NCBI GenBank assembly: GCA_958510875.1
Contig: OY294068.1
Span: 72,766,633-72,830,632, forward strand
Reading direction: 5' to 3'
DNA from: Endomychus coccineus
Lineage: Eukaryota; Arthropoda; Insecta; Coleoptera; Endomychidae
DNA: 64,000 nt
Position numbers and translations under genes: made by a program. This document shows, piece by piece, positions 1 through 14,018 of the stretch. The notes under the pieces are model-generated. The model was not told the origin of the DNA and searched no databases. It was given only the letters and a program-made list of their open reading frames with translations. The stretch's first letter is position 1. Each line of letters begins with the position of its first letter.

Positions 1-3000
1 CAAAAAACTTTAAATACATTTTCTGATAACAATTTTTATTAAAGGTAATTTAGTTGCCCCAAAATTTGACTCATCTTTGGGGGGAAACATCCCCCAAAAT
101 TGCCCATTGCCCTCGGGGTGTGATTTTAGTGGTAACGAATGATCTTGAGGGTTCACAGAACCCATTGCATCAAAAAAATTTTCAAATCCGAGATGTTTCC
201 CAACTTTTCCATATTACACAGTATTTCCCGGCTTATTGACTGGACTATATAATTTTACATGTCTAGATGTTTTGATATAGATGATACTGCCAAAACCAGA
301 ATATTGGTGACGAACTTACTGTAGTGAATAATGTTATTGAAATTGTTCTGATTTCTAGGTTCCTAACTCTCATTTCTTTTTTATTCATAAATGCAACAAT
401 TCAACATTTTATATGAAATGAGAATAAGTTGTAGATATAACTAATTCATGCTAACCATGAACTGAACTTTAATATTCGATAGTGACCTCATATTCTACGT
501 TTCATTATTCTTCCACTTTTATACATATTTAAACTTCTTGACCATAAGGTTCAAACGTTTTATCTCCTTCCTCCCCAACTTGAGTTATTAATACACTGGG
601 AAGAGCTAGTCATTGAGTGTTAAAACTATGAGCTATACGTAATAGATAAATAGTTCAGTATAGTTCACAATAATACCTACCGTTGGAATCTTTAGGAAAC
701 CGGTAGTCCCTTTACTAAGTAGTAAATACATTGCTACGAAGAAGTAAGGTTTTCATGCTTCACTCTATTTATTCTTGTCAATATTTGATAATTTCATATG
801 TATATCACTAATATTAGCATTAAGAGTATACAACATATTAAGTGATCCTAACATCTAAACGATGTGGTACATAATAACAGTACTTCGAAGTTAGTAACAA
901 TATCAAGCAGAAATTTTAAATTATGATATGCCTATTCTACTGGACTATTTAAAGTTTTATACAACGTCTTTTATTCTCTTTAGCTTGTCGCCATCTCCGT
1001 TCATATCATAATTGTGAATACAATAAAATCTACAAAATAGTACAGATCTTTTTTCTGAATTCTCATTGTATTTGAGGGTTTCTCGTTGAACCTAATATCT
1101 TAATAGTAAAGGCATTTTCACAAGTTTGTTGAACGTTGTATTACCATTGAATTCACCATGGGTCAGTTGGTTGGGAAATATCAATGACTATAAATATAAA
1201 TAGACACAGCATTGACTACTAATACAGTGTTTGCGGGCAACATCGTGATGATGCGGGGAAGAGCAGTCCAGTTTTAACCAGATGTGCATTCATTACTCTC
1301 CGTTCAGAATGTGAATATGAGTTGACAAATGCATCCATTTTATTTTATAAATTAATATATAAAGCAGTAGGTAAGTTAGGAGACTACTAGAACTTGGCCC
1401 AACCATCATGAATCATGATATCAACAAATTATTAATTAAATCAGTTTTTATCTGTGATTTGCCGTAAAGCTTGTTTCTCAATTTCCCAGTAACATTTCCT
1501 TGATGATGCATGAGAGTTAATGATTCTGCCAACGACATTCTAGAACTCTCTAATTCCCTTTACTAACATAGCATTCTGAAAAATACTGATACTGTCAAAG
1601 TTTCCGTTATATAGAAGAAATTGTTTCATGAAATTAGGGATAATTTTCCCCAAGATTATTTGTATAATTAAAAGAATTTTTTTTATGTTCTGGACGAATA
1701 TTGTTTTAAAACTGAGCTCATTGAATATTCAGTTTCCAATGTTTATAAAATGCATTATTAGAAATGATACAACGCCCGGTACATAATATTTAGGTATGAG
1801 GAAGAACATAGAAATGTAATAAATAGGAATAAGATTCAATTTAATAATTTAACATATTCGTTCTAATTGAAATAGTTGGGAATAAGAATTATCTCAATGC
1901 TGAAACTGGAATCCATCAAAATTTAGATTAGGAGATTGGCGGTATTTTTGAGTTTTCCTCTGATAGAAGCTCAGTTAAACCACAACATGTATAAAACTCT
2001 AGAGATACACAAGATTCATATTGCTTGAATAATATACTCAGTTCATATATTCGTATTAAATATTCGAATATAGTATTGAAAATTTAAATTTCTTAAATGT
2101 TAAGTCTGGTTTGCAGAAACGTTGATAGATATGAACAGTACCTATATCTATTTTAATTCGATATGAATCCACTCTCATTTCTGCATATCTCATATGCCCT
2201 CGTAACCTTTCAAGAATAGATGATTTTCTAATACTTCTAGTAGATCTATTGGTTCACCTTTCAGAGATAGAACATTCAAATATCAGAAAGATGGAAATTT
2301 TAGAATATAGCGCTGCTTGGGCTTTCCCTATTATACTCTTACCGACGAAGTTGGAAGAGTATATTGCATTTACTCAAGCTATTTCTAAAATCTAAACATA
2401 GTTCTTGCAGCACAGTATTTTCCATCAAATTTTAAGCAGCTTTGTAAAAGTTCATCTGTCTGCCTGGATGTCGTCACGAAATTTTCTACACGATAACTCA
2501 AAAATGAAAAATTCCATCACCTAAATGTACATTGTTCCGATTCAAAATTTTACAGTAAACTTCCGTTAATTTCGAGCTGTTTTCACCAAAATTTCAAAAT
2601 AATTGTTCAAACTACATCAACAACAACAACAACAACAACAATTGAAACTTAAATTCACACCGTAGTTCAACTGTTTATAACTTACGGCGTTGTGCTCTAA
2701 GGACTAGAATGCTCGGAAATTTCATAAATAAATTCCTAAATTAAATTTTATGCATACAGCTAGCTTTATGCATATAAACAATTATATGAAATAGGTACTA
2801 CTATGCAACATCAGTTCGGCTCTCACTCATCTCGGGTTCTATTCCCAGAGACGGAAAATTTGTATAACATTTGCTTGAAAACATTATTAATTTAAATATT
2901 ATTTTTTAGTTGTGTAAAGATAATGAAATAAATAATTTATTCTATTATCTTAACACAAATTCGAAAAGTATCTTACAGAAAATGAAAAACTTATATAAAA

Positions 3001-3473
3001 ATCAGTAACCAAATCAAATTATTTGCGAAGGGTAACTTTGCCGCGCACACTATTTATCTATTCTCCAAGCTGCAACATATTTCTAGTTTTATTTCATCTT
3101 TCTATGGTCACGAATTTGAACTAGTCCATACTGAAACTGGAGCATTTTGTTTGCTCTAGAAGGATGATATTCATCAAATGATTCAATTGTTGATTGTTTC
3201 ATTCAAATTAGCATATTTCCGAAGAACGAGAGTTGAGGAAGTAGTATTTTATTTTTAACATCATGAATCCAGTATATTTCCAGAAAAATGATTATTGAAC
3301 TATTCTAAATATATCCATCAATTGTACAAAGAAGACGTATTGAAATCAGTCTTTTATTCAACTAAAATAATGCAATGAAAAACTGCAGACTAAAAACCCT
3401 GAAAAATCGTTAAACATATGTCTTCAACAGGCTTTAGTTCAGTAGATGAAGTCCAAAATCGACCTGAATATTT
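1..3473. other. AT-rich non-coding flank
   Basis: I see no exon, RNA gene or recognisable transposon here. The sequence is AT-rich and the open frames are short and unconvincing. A short (CAA)n tract lies near its right end. A B-box-like string sits near 2836-2850 but has no A box at the right distance, so I do not call a SINE. It lies downstream of the 3' end of the minus-strand exchanger gene. Confidence 0.5.
2618..2641. repeat. (CAA)n microsatellite
   Basis: Eight uninterrupted CAA triplets, read directly. It sits in non-coding sequence, so it is not a polyglutamine tract. Confidence 0.9.
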
Positions 3474-4562
3474 AAAATTTTTTCTTATCAGTCAATTTTG
3501 ATCTGTGAGGGCTCATTTTATTCGTAATGATGTCTAGAACAAAGTGCGGGGGTTTATTTTTCTGACTAATTGTTTATATTGTTAATAAACAATAATTAGT
3601 GTTAAACAAATGCGTGTCGCAGAGCATTATAAGAAAAAATTAAAAAGTACAGGTTTTAAGCGAGTAATTGAATATTTTTTTCAAGTGTTAAAGTAATAAA
3701 CAAAGGTTACTAAAGCTTACTCAATGTTCATAAACAATTTGTTAATGAACCATTTGTTAATTAACAAATAAACAAAAAAATGAAATTAGGTCTGGTTATG
3801 CGATTGTGGACTCGATTTCGGATATTCTCAACTCGATGAACACGAATTTGTTGATATAATTGCAATAAATTGTTTATTTCATTTATTAATAAACAAACAC
3901 TGCGCTTGGTGGGAAAATGAATGTTTTCTAAAGCTGTACGGACTATCAATCTATCGGCATCGCCGCATAACCAAACCTAATTTCTTTTTTTCGTTTATTT
4001 GTTAATTAACGAATGAAATAAACAGTTTATTGCAATTATATTACCGAATTCGTGTTCATCGAGTTGAAAATATCCGAAATCGAGTTCAAAATCGCATACC
4101 CAGAATTAATTTAATTTTTCCTATATTTGTTAATTAACAAATTGTTTATTAACAAATGAAATGAACAATTTATTGCAAATATATCAACAAATTCGTGTTC
4201 ATCGAGCTGAAAATATCCGAAATCGAGTCCAAAATCGCATAACCAGACCTAATTTCATTTTTTCGTTTATTTGTTGATTAACAGATGGTTCATTAACAAA
4301 TTGTTTATGAACATTGAGTAAGCTTTGTGAACCTCTGTTTATTTATTTAACACTTGAAAATATTCAATTAGTTGCTTAAAATCTGTACAGTTTAATTTTT
4401 CTTATAATGCTCTACGACACGCATTTGTTTAACACTAATTATTGTTTATTAGCAATATAAACAATTAGTCAGAAAAATAAGCCCCCGCACTTTGTTCTAA
4501 ACATCATTACGAAGAAAATGAGCCCTCCCAGATCAAAATCGGCTCATAAGAAAAAAAATTTA
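3474..4562. mobile_element. Foldback element with ~350-480 bp arms (unit 1)
   Basis: The left arm (from about 3474) and right arm (to about 4562) are reverse complements with scattered mismatches. For example, the segment reading GAGGGCTCATTTT near 3510 is mirrored near 4520. The inner part holds two or three copies of a module that pairs an AT-rich stretch (GTTTATTTGTTAATTAAC) with ATATCCGAAATCGAG, near 3815, 4070 and 4210. No transposase frame was seen. It resembles a non-autonomous foldback DNA transposon or long-TIR MITE; the ends and target duplication are not resolved. Confidence 0.7.
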
Positions 4563-7500
4563 ATATTAATACCTTCATTTACTGGACTTTCAGGATGTAT
4601 GATTAAAGATTAAATTATAACATATTCTGATTGGTCTAAACCAGTGATAGAATATACATTCTGACACAGTATGTTAGAATTATATTTTAAGGGTGAGATA
4701 TTTGAATAACGAATAAGTAATATTTTGCCAAATAAAAAATAACTTTTTTGTGAAATTTCTATAATCTAGAGTAAAGTCAACTAACACTTTTAGAATGTTA
4801 TATTCCACAATCGCCAACTGTAGCCCTCACCTTCGGCTTGAGACTACAAGCTTTTGCACGTGTGAAGTATGAGCCATTCCAAACTTGTTGTAGAATATAC
4901 TATTTTCTGCTCGTACTTACAAGTTCACTCATATTAGAATAGAGATTAGAATTAGATTCTGTACTATCTTTGTAATTTTACTTCTTTTTTTTGAAGATGC
5001 AAGTCATACAATGGTTCCATTAATTAAACTACACCCCAGAAATTGAAATATTGATCAACTTTTTGAATCAATATGTTACTATTCGAATAGTATTCAGCGG
5101 CATAATATAACTAATATAATGTACCTATTGGACCCACGAATTTACGTTCAATTACTTCAAACTGAATGTTCCCCATATTATCTAGAATGTACCTCCCATA
5201 ATAAATAAGGAGGTGTTCCATCTATGCACTATTAATTTTCACTCTGATAAGAGATCACTATTTTCTCATTTATGATACCTCCATAAATGTCATTATTCAC
5301 TCTAGTGTATAGTATCTACAGAAATACCATACTCATGTTCATTTCAAGTTTTATTAGGTATGGAGATCTGAATCCAAAATCGGTAACACTTTAGTACTTC
5401 TCAGAAATTGGATTGAATTGAGCAAGTGGTACCTATCTAGGTTACTCATTATGGATACATTGCTCCCTCCCTCTATTGATCAACGAATCCAGATTTTATT
5501 CAGCGCCATAATATATTATATGACTATGAATGATAGATTAGATCATTCTGAATTTGTTCAAATTTTCATCTAGACTCGTTGATTTTCAGAATAGACAAAG
5601 AAGAATGTTCTGCTTTTATCATGATGACACGGCAAGTTTATCAGAAAATAATAATATGTATTATGCGCGTTAACTATCGATCTACATGACGATCGTTTCT
5701 GGGATGTAGGTTACAAAAGTTTAAAATTAATTTCGAGATAATTCTTTGAAATATCGCAGGAAGCGGTTTGAAAATTGTTTTGGTCATAATAAGTATTTCC
5801 GATTCGGACTGAAACGTTCTTGGACCTAAACCCTGGTATTTTGATCTAACAAATATGAATGAATATATTTTCAGTCGTTCTGTTGTCATCTGATGCATTT
5901 CCAGGGTTTATTATTGAAGCACTTACTATGACACATATACATAATATACAGAACCTGACTAGAAGAGATCATCAATAATTCACACCAGAGAGTTTCCTAA
6001 TTACCACAAACATTATTGGTGCGCATTGGTTACAACACAAATTCCTAATTGATATGTGCATTGAAGAACATCACGTATTATAGAAGGTTTGTGATGCCAT
6101 CATCTAAATATGTCTAATTATTTATTTGTGCCCTGTGCAACATTTCATAACCATCGTGATTAGTGCTTATCAAGGTTTTTCTTTCATGTGCTCTGTAAAC
6201 TGAAACTGCAGTATATACAATAAACTCATAAACTTGTTTCTGAAGAATGGAGAAGAAAATATATGAACATATAGCCAGTATGATGCAAGGATTCAATCAA
6301 TTTTTTTCCCTAAGCCGAAGGTTGTCAATTAATTTCCGATGATCTTACCAATGACTTATTAGTCATAGTACGTAGGACCACTATACCTCCTTCATAGCAG
6401 ACAACCCTCCTGCGTGTTTCTAGTTGTCCAGTCACCGTAGTTATCGGACGAATAAGAGCACAGCACTTGGAGGGGTACCCCTAATTAGTAACCAATTTAT
6501 TTTCTACCAGAATTTTATTCCCACTTTTATTCAATTGGACGTATCAGATCCATTTTAACATTCTTGATTCACTCAACTTACGATCGAATACTAGGGGAAA
6601 TTCGCAATATTATGATGATTAAAACACATGATTTCATTGTAGTGGGTTCCAACTTAGTTCTGGTATAACACTCAATTCATTTTCAATTAATCTTTCTTGG
6701 TGTATTTTCCTAAATTTCAATTTGTCTGGAGTTGAAATACTTTCCAAATAACATAATTTGACGATATAATTGCAGTCGTCTGTTCTACATTACTTCACGA
6801 TCAGTAGCGATTCACTATGGACAAACTTATCTTCAAACTAAGATAACTGATACCTATATTGGATTGAACAGGTACAATAAGTCCCATAAAGATAAGTATA
6901 AATTTTCGATATCAACCTCGTGACCTACCGTTATTCTATCACACGCTCACTTAGCATTTGGGACGAACCTGGGTTTGAATTCCTATACCGGCTGACTTGC
7001 CATCTTGTTTTTAGGAAGGTTTTCTCATGGCGTACCAAATGAATTTCATTACATAACTCGTAAGGTGAATAATGAGTCAGTCAATTATATCTCTGTCCTC
7101 CTTCCGGACCCATATCCTCGCCACCATGGTTTATCCTTACAGTGTATCTAAAGGAGACTCGACGGTCCCGAGCGGTCCACTCCCCTTCATAGAATAGATA
7201 ATACGGTCATTTCCTTTAAGTATTCATTATATCTAGTATTTTCTGCTACTAAGGCCACCTCGGATGCATTTGTTGGTGTCGGCTGCCGGACCGGCAAATT
7301 TGTGTGAAAGCTCTAACTTGATTATATTGCATTCCATGCCGTCTTAAGGCGTTTCAAAAATTAACACAGATTTCTCAAATTTTGAAAATGTATGAAGAAT
7401 AATTTTCTTGTGATTGTAAATGTTTCCGAGCGATATGAATTAATGATATAATATGAACTATATGAAAATTTGTTTAATTCCGTATTAACATATAATTAGT

Positions 7501-7907
7501 CAAGCAAGTAAAAAAAAAATACACTGTTATTCCCTAAGTTTGACCAAAATAAGAGTTATGTTAATTATGTCTTCTAAACGGTTTTCAGTGACATTTTGTA
7601 ATTACACTATTTTGACTCACTACGCACATATTTCTCCTTTAATTCTTCTTCTCAGTAAATATGTAAAATACCAACAACTAATCTAAAATGTTTATAAGAA
7701 TAATTTAATTGGACGATCATTCTGACTGTTTTATCTAAAACGGTTCCTGTTACAGTTCCTTAGTGAAAAGTAATGATTGCATATAAGCAAATCCGAGTAA
7801 GCTCATGAATAAAATATGCAAATTCATACGTGACCAATGTAGTTGGAAATAAAATAGTTTAAATGTAAGCATGTTATCAATTTTGCTCCAGTAAAATTAG
7901 ATAGGTA
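4563..7907. other. Non-coding stretch without recognised features
   Basis: AT-rich sequence without a convincing exon or transposon protein. A B-box-like string near 6970-6983 (GGGTTTGAATTCC) and a GC-richer patch at 7080-7330 could be an old tRNA-derived SINE, but no A box was found and I make no call. Confidence 0.4.
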
Positions 7908-9445
7908 TTTTGATATCACGATATAATATAATGGTAATGCGTCTCGTATATTAAAAGCGTAGCCAAGTATGTGAACTTACAACTCTTGCCGCAGGGTCGC
8001 TACGGTCGGATGTGAGAGGAGGTATACGGCGCACAGTGGGTAAATTCACGAATTTAGGTGGACAATAGTCAAGTCAAAAATTATGAATTTCTGAGTGTTA
8101 GATGTTATTATTATTAGGTACATATTCGGAAAGTTGTATAATATTAATATTAACTATTTACTGTGTTTACAAATACATGGTAAAATGAGTGAAAGACTCC
8201 TGTTTACACAACTGCCTAATTCCTTACAGTAAGAATATCTTAAATCGCTGTCTGATTATTATGAACAAGTTGTTTCTGCTGTATACAAGTATAGTTTTTC
8301 CTTAACAATGAATATTACTGAGATAGATAAGACCATATATTTCCATATTTATATTTGATCTACATTGCAATCTATATGTAGAGTTAATTTAGCAATTTAT
8401 GCCCATATTCAATAAAGAAAAACTCTATAACCCCCAAGAGCTCCCAGAGACTTTTTTTTCAGAATTTGTTTCACCAATCCTTCTAGTTTTTTAATGTTGC
8501 ACAGATTATTTGCGATTTTTTACGTTTTGGGTGATATCGAATTTTTTTTCAAATACTGTGGATGGTGATTCATTTATTAGTATCTTTTTCAAAAAAAAAA
8601 GCACATATCGTGAATAAAGATTGGACATTTTTATTGGGAATCTTTTACAATCGTTGAATCTTTTACAATTAGATGTCAAAACGATATTATTCATACGGCC
8701 ACTACCACTCTGTTTACAGGCCTGTATCCGAAAGTCGAAATTTCCGATGACTTTTCCCAATAAAAATGAATTCACTTCTTCAATTTCTAAACAAATGTTG
8801 TTCTTCAGGTATTGAATTGCATTTTTCTATAGATGAAATTCGACAATTTTGCGAATTCTGGACTATCGTTTAAGTTTTCCTAGTAAGTTTGGGTGATTGA
8901 AATGAGTTGTTCTGTTGTTAATAGCGCTATCCATGCATACAACTGTTCTACTTTTACTTGACATTTGTCAAAAAATCATTTAAAGTGTATTTTATTAGAT
9001 AATTTAATAATCTAAAAGAAAAGAAAAATAAATTTAACAGATGGCCCACTCTTTAGTTCGAATTACAAGAAGGCAAATTTTTTCAAGAGTAGTTGAAATT
9101 TCAGAAAAAAAATCGCAATGAAAAGTTATTAAATTACATTCTTGCATCTCAAGTCAAATCTGACATCGCAACTAATACACATTCTATAATTCATTGCAGA
9201 AATATAGAAATAGACGATGACTTAGATGACTTTCATAATCCTGGTTCAATCCTGGTCAGAGCTCAGGTACATAATGATTTTGTTTACATTACAGTTTATC
9301 ATCCTTCTCGTCGTTTAGCTCCTCTTACATTCGACCGTAGCGATCCTGCGGCAAGAGTTGTAAGTTCACAGACTTGGGCTACGCTGTCGTCATGTATAAC
9401 AGTATACGAGACGCATTACCATTATATTATACCGTGGTTGAAATC
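7908..9445. mobile_element. Unit of ~1.5 kb flanked by ~120 bp terminal inverted repeats
   Basis: The left end (about 7908-8034) and right end (about 9316-9445) are reverse complements. Both carry TAATGGTAATGCGTCTCGTA on one strand, and both carry CTCTTGCCGCAGG and TCGCTACGGTCG. The right arm has about 17 bp more in one place. The interior holds no protein domain I recognise. The layout suggests a cut-and-paste element or long-TIR MITE. The arms are better conserved than would be expected if the relation were ancient. Confidence 0.6.
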
Positions 9446-9476
9446 ACGGTATTATACCGTGGTTGAAATCAAGTGA
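9093..9476 (+). other. 127-codon open frame of unknown meaning running into a TIR arm
   Basis: One of the longer ATG-initiated frames in the window. Its N-terminal two thirds are basic, then acidic (EIDDDLDDF near residue 40), and match no family I know. The C-terminal third is simply translation of the right inverted arm of the surrounding repeat unit, so the frame is unlikely to be a host gene. It could be a remnant of an element-encoded protein or chance. Confidence 0.2.
9426..9475. repeat. 25 bp direct tandem duplication
   Basis: The unit ATTATACCGTGGTTGAAATC plus five bases occurs twice in a row at the outer edge of the right inverted arm of the 7.9-9.4 kb unit, with mismatches only at the end of the second copy. 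Confidence 0.85.
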
Positions 9477-9699
9477 AAGTTGATATTTTGTAATGTAGTA
9501 GGTTCCACAAAATATTGGAGAAGAGTAAAAAGTTAGTGAAAATGTATGTCTTTATTTTGCTTCTTTTTATTGGACGGACAATAATTGAACTTGAAATTGA
9601 AAAGGATAATTTGCATTGTTTGAAATAGTGAAGTATATTTTTGAAGAGAAGAGTCAAGTTCGAAAAGTTATATAACCTCAGCTCAGTTTCCCAAGGAAT

Positions 9700-10370
9700 T
9701 CAAATTGCTGAGTAAAATTAATATTTTCAAATTGTCTCGATTCCGTTTTCAATCAAATTCAGTTAACCTATATTTTTCTTCGTCATTGTGAATCTGTCTT
9801 ATTCCCATTTAACTAGATTCTTTAAAATATTCTATTTCAAATGTAATATCTGTTTACGAAACGTATTTTAAATCATTACTTAATATGATTTTATGTTAGT
9901 CGGATCTTATTTCAATCTCAGATATTTATATTACAAAGTTAAGTAAACAGTAGTTCTCATAACCGTACTGAACCTTTAGTCAGCATTATTCTGCTGGATC
10001 AAAGGTTCAATACCGTGTGAACGCTAGATTGTGAAATTCAGGAGGAATCAGTCAGTCCGCAATGAAGTTTATATAAGCGATCGACTGAGAAAAAGTTCTG
10101 AATAATGTTTTCTGTTTCTAAAATCCAATAGAAAATTAATTGATCAACTATCAGATTGTCACTCAATGAATTTTATTTTCTGTACTTATTTTAATATGTA
10201 CATTAATATTTATATCAAATTATATGTTTATGTTCTATTTTATTTGTTACTTTTAATAAATTTGATTTAATTTCAACTGTACCAATGCTGTTTCTGTCAA
10301 TTCACTCCTGTCGCCCCCAACTAATTCTTTATTTAAAATCATTACCACCAACAAATTGGCGATTGGCAAT
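9700..10370 (+). repeat. LTR-like dispersed repeat, copy 1
   Basis: Diverged direct copy of 52255-53140. Shared blocks include GATATTTATATTACAA, CGCTAGATTG, ATGAAGTTTATATAA and TGTACCAATGCTGTT. The order TATA-like box (TTTATATAA near 10071), then AATAAA (near 10256), then a segment ending in AACAAATTGGCG is what an insect LTR followed by a primer-binding site would show. No gag or pol follows, so this is at most a solo LTR or 5' remnant. The termini are not defined. Confidence 0.5.
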
Positions 10371-13300
10371 ATTGTCGAATTCCTCTGAATCTAATGATAT
10401 ATAAAAAATGTTTGTATAATTACGAATGCTATTTCATGTTTCGAGAACTATTTTACAGAAAAATTAACATTATGTCTGCGACTTGCATAAGTCACAGTGT
10501 AGCTTAAAGAACTTATGGAGACTGCGAGACAAAACTATTATGACATGAGATCAAAATAAAAAACCACCCAAAAACCAGAAGTTTTATATATATTAAATTT
10601 TGTATTATTTCATAAATGATTATGCATATTTAACTATTTTGTTCACTACTACATTAGTAGAAACTCCATTTGTGGGATATCTATTGCTATTTGGTACAGC
10701 ATGGATGGAATAGGATATCTCCAGAACTATATCAGAAAGAGTTGTTGGTTAAAATACATATTTATACACTTCTCCTCCTGATTTAAAACCCAGATTCACG
10801 CGTTGTGTTTCACTTTCTTTTCAAAATTGTTCAAAGTAACTTTTTTACTGAAAGTAACTTTCTTTATTTGTAAAACAATCAATACTTGTAAAACTAGCTT
10901 CAATATTAGTTATTTTTATCATGAAAAACATCAGACCAACTAGTGATCCTTGTAGATATTGTATAGTGTTTTCTCAGAGAGTGTAACATTATGTAATATT
11001 GCGTGTGTGGTTCCAGAATAGAAACTGAAACAATGTTATAGAATCGTTGTAGATTACCGAAATGTTTTCATAAATGTAAATGACTTATGTTCAACCTCTA
11101 TATGGTGGAGACAGATTTGATGATAGCGTAATGTACCAACCATATTTAACTAATTATGATAAGGTCTTCCTAGACTAGATCAATCAGATACATTAGAAAC
11201 TGATAGTTTTGGACAGTATTCGCACTCATGCATGAGAGGAACAAGAAAGTCGAGAATATAAATAACCCGACTAACAGAATTCTAGAGCCATCTACAAGTA
11301 GATATCCCACTAAGAAATCTAAGCTGTGTTGCTGTGTACTAGATTAACTGATTGATTTCTCGAACTTTACAAAAGTTACGGGGATAGTTGGAGTACTTGG
11401 GTGCCAGATGACGGTACTGAACCAACAATGTAACAATAATTAAGAAATAAATGATCGATGTAGACTAGAGAAACTTTACCATTGTTTCCTGACAGAAGCC
11501 AACAAGAAATTTTTCATTTATTTCTTAATTGAACTAATTTAGATACATGTTTCTTATATCATATTTTTCAAAATATTTTTGTATGCAAACTAATTTGTTC
11601 CGAATTATTATTTGCATGCATTTCATGTTAATTATTTGCATTTTTCAATGATTACATTAATTACTGCAATGAAACAATATTCATACATTTCTGCTCTTTC
11701 TTTTTTCTTTTCCTCTTTGCACATTGCTGTGATAAATATTTTTGACTGTTTTCTCCTCTCGGACTAGAGCTTAATTAGGTTATTTAGATTTAATTTAGAT
11801 AATAATTGCTAATATATTATTTTTCTTATACATTGTCCTGATCTCTAATTGGGCTTATACCTGTTGATCAGTGTAAGATTAAATAAATAAATAAACAAAT
11901 GAATTCACGTAAATTAAATTCGGAAATTGTTCAGCTCTTATGATAGAATAAAGTAGATTAGGGTAGAGTTGTTTAGAATGTAATTTTTCATCAGAGCATT
12001 GTTTTGTCATTATGCGCTCATTCCAGTGGAGTGAGAGAGCATCACAATGTTAAGAAACAGAAAAACGTTGAAATGCTACTTATCTTTCCAGATACTTCAC
12101 TCATGCCAGAACACATTTATCTTTTCATCCTTGTCTGATGTTGAATTATTTTACTCTTCTAGCCATATCATTTGAATAGTGAAATAACTAATTATATAAC
12201 CATTCATCCGTACCGTAAAATAGTGATACGTGTTTTCTTCAGGCAATTGGTTTCGAAATTTTTGTTTAAAGAATATAACTATACAGAACATAATATTTTG
12301 AAATGAAAATCTTACTATACACATTGCATATCACATAGGTAAAATAAATAACATTAGGCACTTTCTGCAAGGATCTAAAACGACCTCAGTGCCAAAACAA
12401 TTGTATTTACAATGTTTCTACGTAGTTTCTCTTATGCCTAATTCAACTACAGACTAGATATGTATATTTTACTATAAATTAATCTACAGTGCAACATACT
12501 TCGGGAAGTTTTTGGTATGAATCCTTTTTGAGAAGAAAATAGTTACTGCTCAAACATGTGGGCTATTTATACTATGCGATTTTGGTGATGTACGCTGGAT
12601 AAAACGTACTCTAATAAAAATTCTACTGCTAAATCGATACAACCATGTCGTGAAATAATCTGTTAGATATTATATTAGGTCTTAGTGGACTAAAACAAAC
12701 GGAGTCAATCTTGGAAGGGTAATTCAATTAATATCCAAATTTACTATTTAAGAAATTGATAAACGGAAAATTGCATTTTTTTGCCATGTATGTTCAATTT
12801 TCTGGTAATTTCGCTCATGCCTTCGGGAGATAGGAGGAATATAAATGGTTCTTAAAATGATGGAATATTAATTAACTCACGAAGAAAATAGTTGGTATGC
12901 TGTTCGTAATGTCTGTGCAAAAGTGCAACAAACATTTCCATTTTTCCAGGTTTTCCTCAAATAAATTAATTTTACAATTGCTCCTTCCAGAAAATACGAA
13001 TCAATCCTCTGAAATGAACCGCCGAGGAACGCAGAACAATTAGGAAACGAATAAGGATATCATGAGGATATTGAAAACAGTAATAGATAAATGGGAAGAA
13101 AGTTGCTTAACTAAAAGGTCATTCATTTGAAAGTATACAATTTCCCATAACATTCTTGATTTTCAAGTAATTTTAAACTAACTTTATTTTTTGATTTCCT
13201 ATTTTATTTTTTCTAGTGTTACCGACAAAGCTGGAACAAAACAAATAACATTTCTTCGAAGCAACTTTTAATCAGCTTTCTTGTATCAATGTCAGTTTCA

Positions 13301-13494
13301 AACAAGGATGGCCAGTATTTTCCAATAATAGTTTTTGAAGTATTTTACAACTTACACTCATTGTGAATCACATTAGTTTCAGTATTCATCAAGTACCTAC
13401 GAGCCTACATTAAAATCACTTTAATGATATTTAATAATTGATGGAAGCAAAAAATTAACAAACTAGAAATTATCTTGAAAACTAATCGACGAAA
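10371..13494. other. Non-coding stretch, mostly unrecognised
   Basis: AT-rich sequence without a recognisable exon, RNA gene or transposon protein, apart from a probable LINE 3' tail near 11.8 kb listed separately. Confidence 0.4.
11760..11905 (+). mobile_element. Probable 3' tail of a non-LTR retrotransposon
   Basis: The segment GGGCTTATACCTGTTGATCA followed by GTGTAAGATT and then (AAATA)-type repeats looks like the 3' terminus of insect CR1/jockey-type LINEs, which end in short tandem repeats instead of a long poly(A). No coding sequence precedes it. Based on general appearance only. Confidence 0.35.
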
Positions 13495-14018
13495 AGCTAA
13501 TTTTGAACATGCCGGGCTACATGATGGATTCTGCGCGTCACAGTGGCGCAACTCGATGCCATTATAAGTGGCATCTTCAGGTCAAGTTTGAGACTTGAAC
13601 TGAAACTGACTCTTCTGCTCTCTGTAGCGCTATTTATTCTGGGAAAATCACAAACTACATAGTTCACTGCCTTTGTTCCGGTGGTTGCTACTCTAGTACT
13701 TGACCCCGCCATTGGGTGATCAAGTGCAAACTGGAATTTCCAAGGATGAGTTTCCAAATGTTATGAAGGTTATATCCTAAGTAGTTTAAACCGTTAAGTA
13801 CCAGAGTCAAGTCAACCACCGAAACGAAGGCAGTGAACTATGAAGCGTTAAATATTCCCAGAATGAACCCCTTTACAGAAACCAAAAGAATCAGTTTCAG
13901 TTCTGCCGCAAACCTGCCCTGAAGATGCCACTTGTGATGATTGGCGGAACAATGGCACCGAATCGTACTACTGTGACGCGGAATCTATCCTAAATCCGAG
14001 AATTTTCAAAATTAGTTT
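13495..14018. mobile_element. Inverted element with hammerhead-like cores (family A, copy 1)
   Basis: Two arms of about 215 bp (13495-13705 and 13795-14018) are diverged reverse complements around a ~90 bp centre. Each arm carries CTGAAGATGCCACTT (minus strand at 13580, plus strand at 13919), followed on the right arm by a TTGGCGGAAC segment and on both by a GTGACGCG-type block. The order CTGAAGA, hairpin, GAAA is that of a hammerhead core. Here the GAAA is altered (GGAA on the right, lost on the left), so this copy should be inactive. It is related to 46070-46286. Confidence 0.6.
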
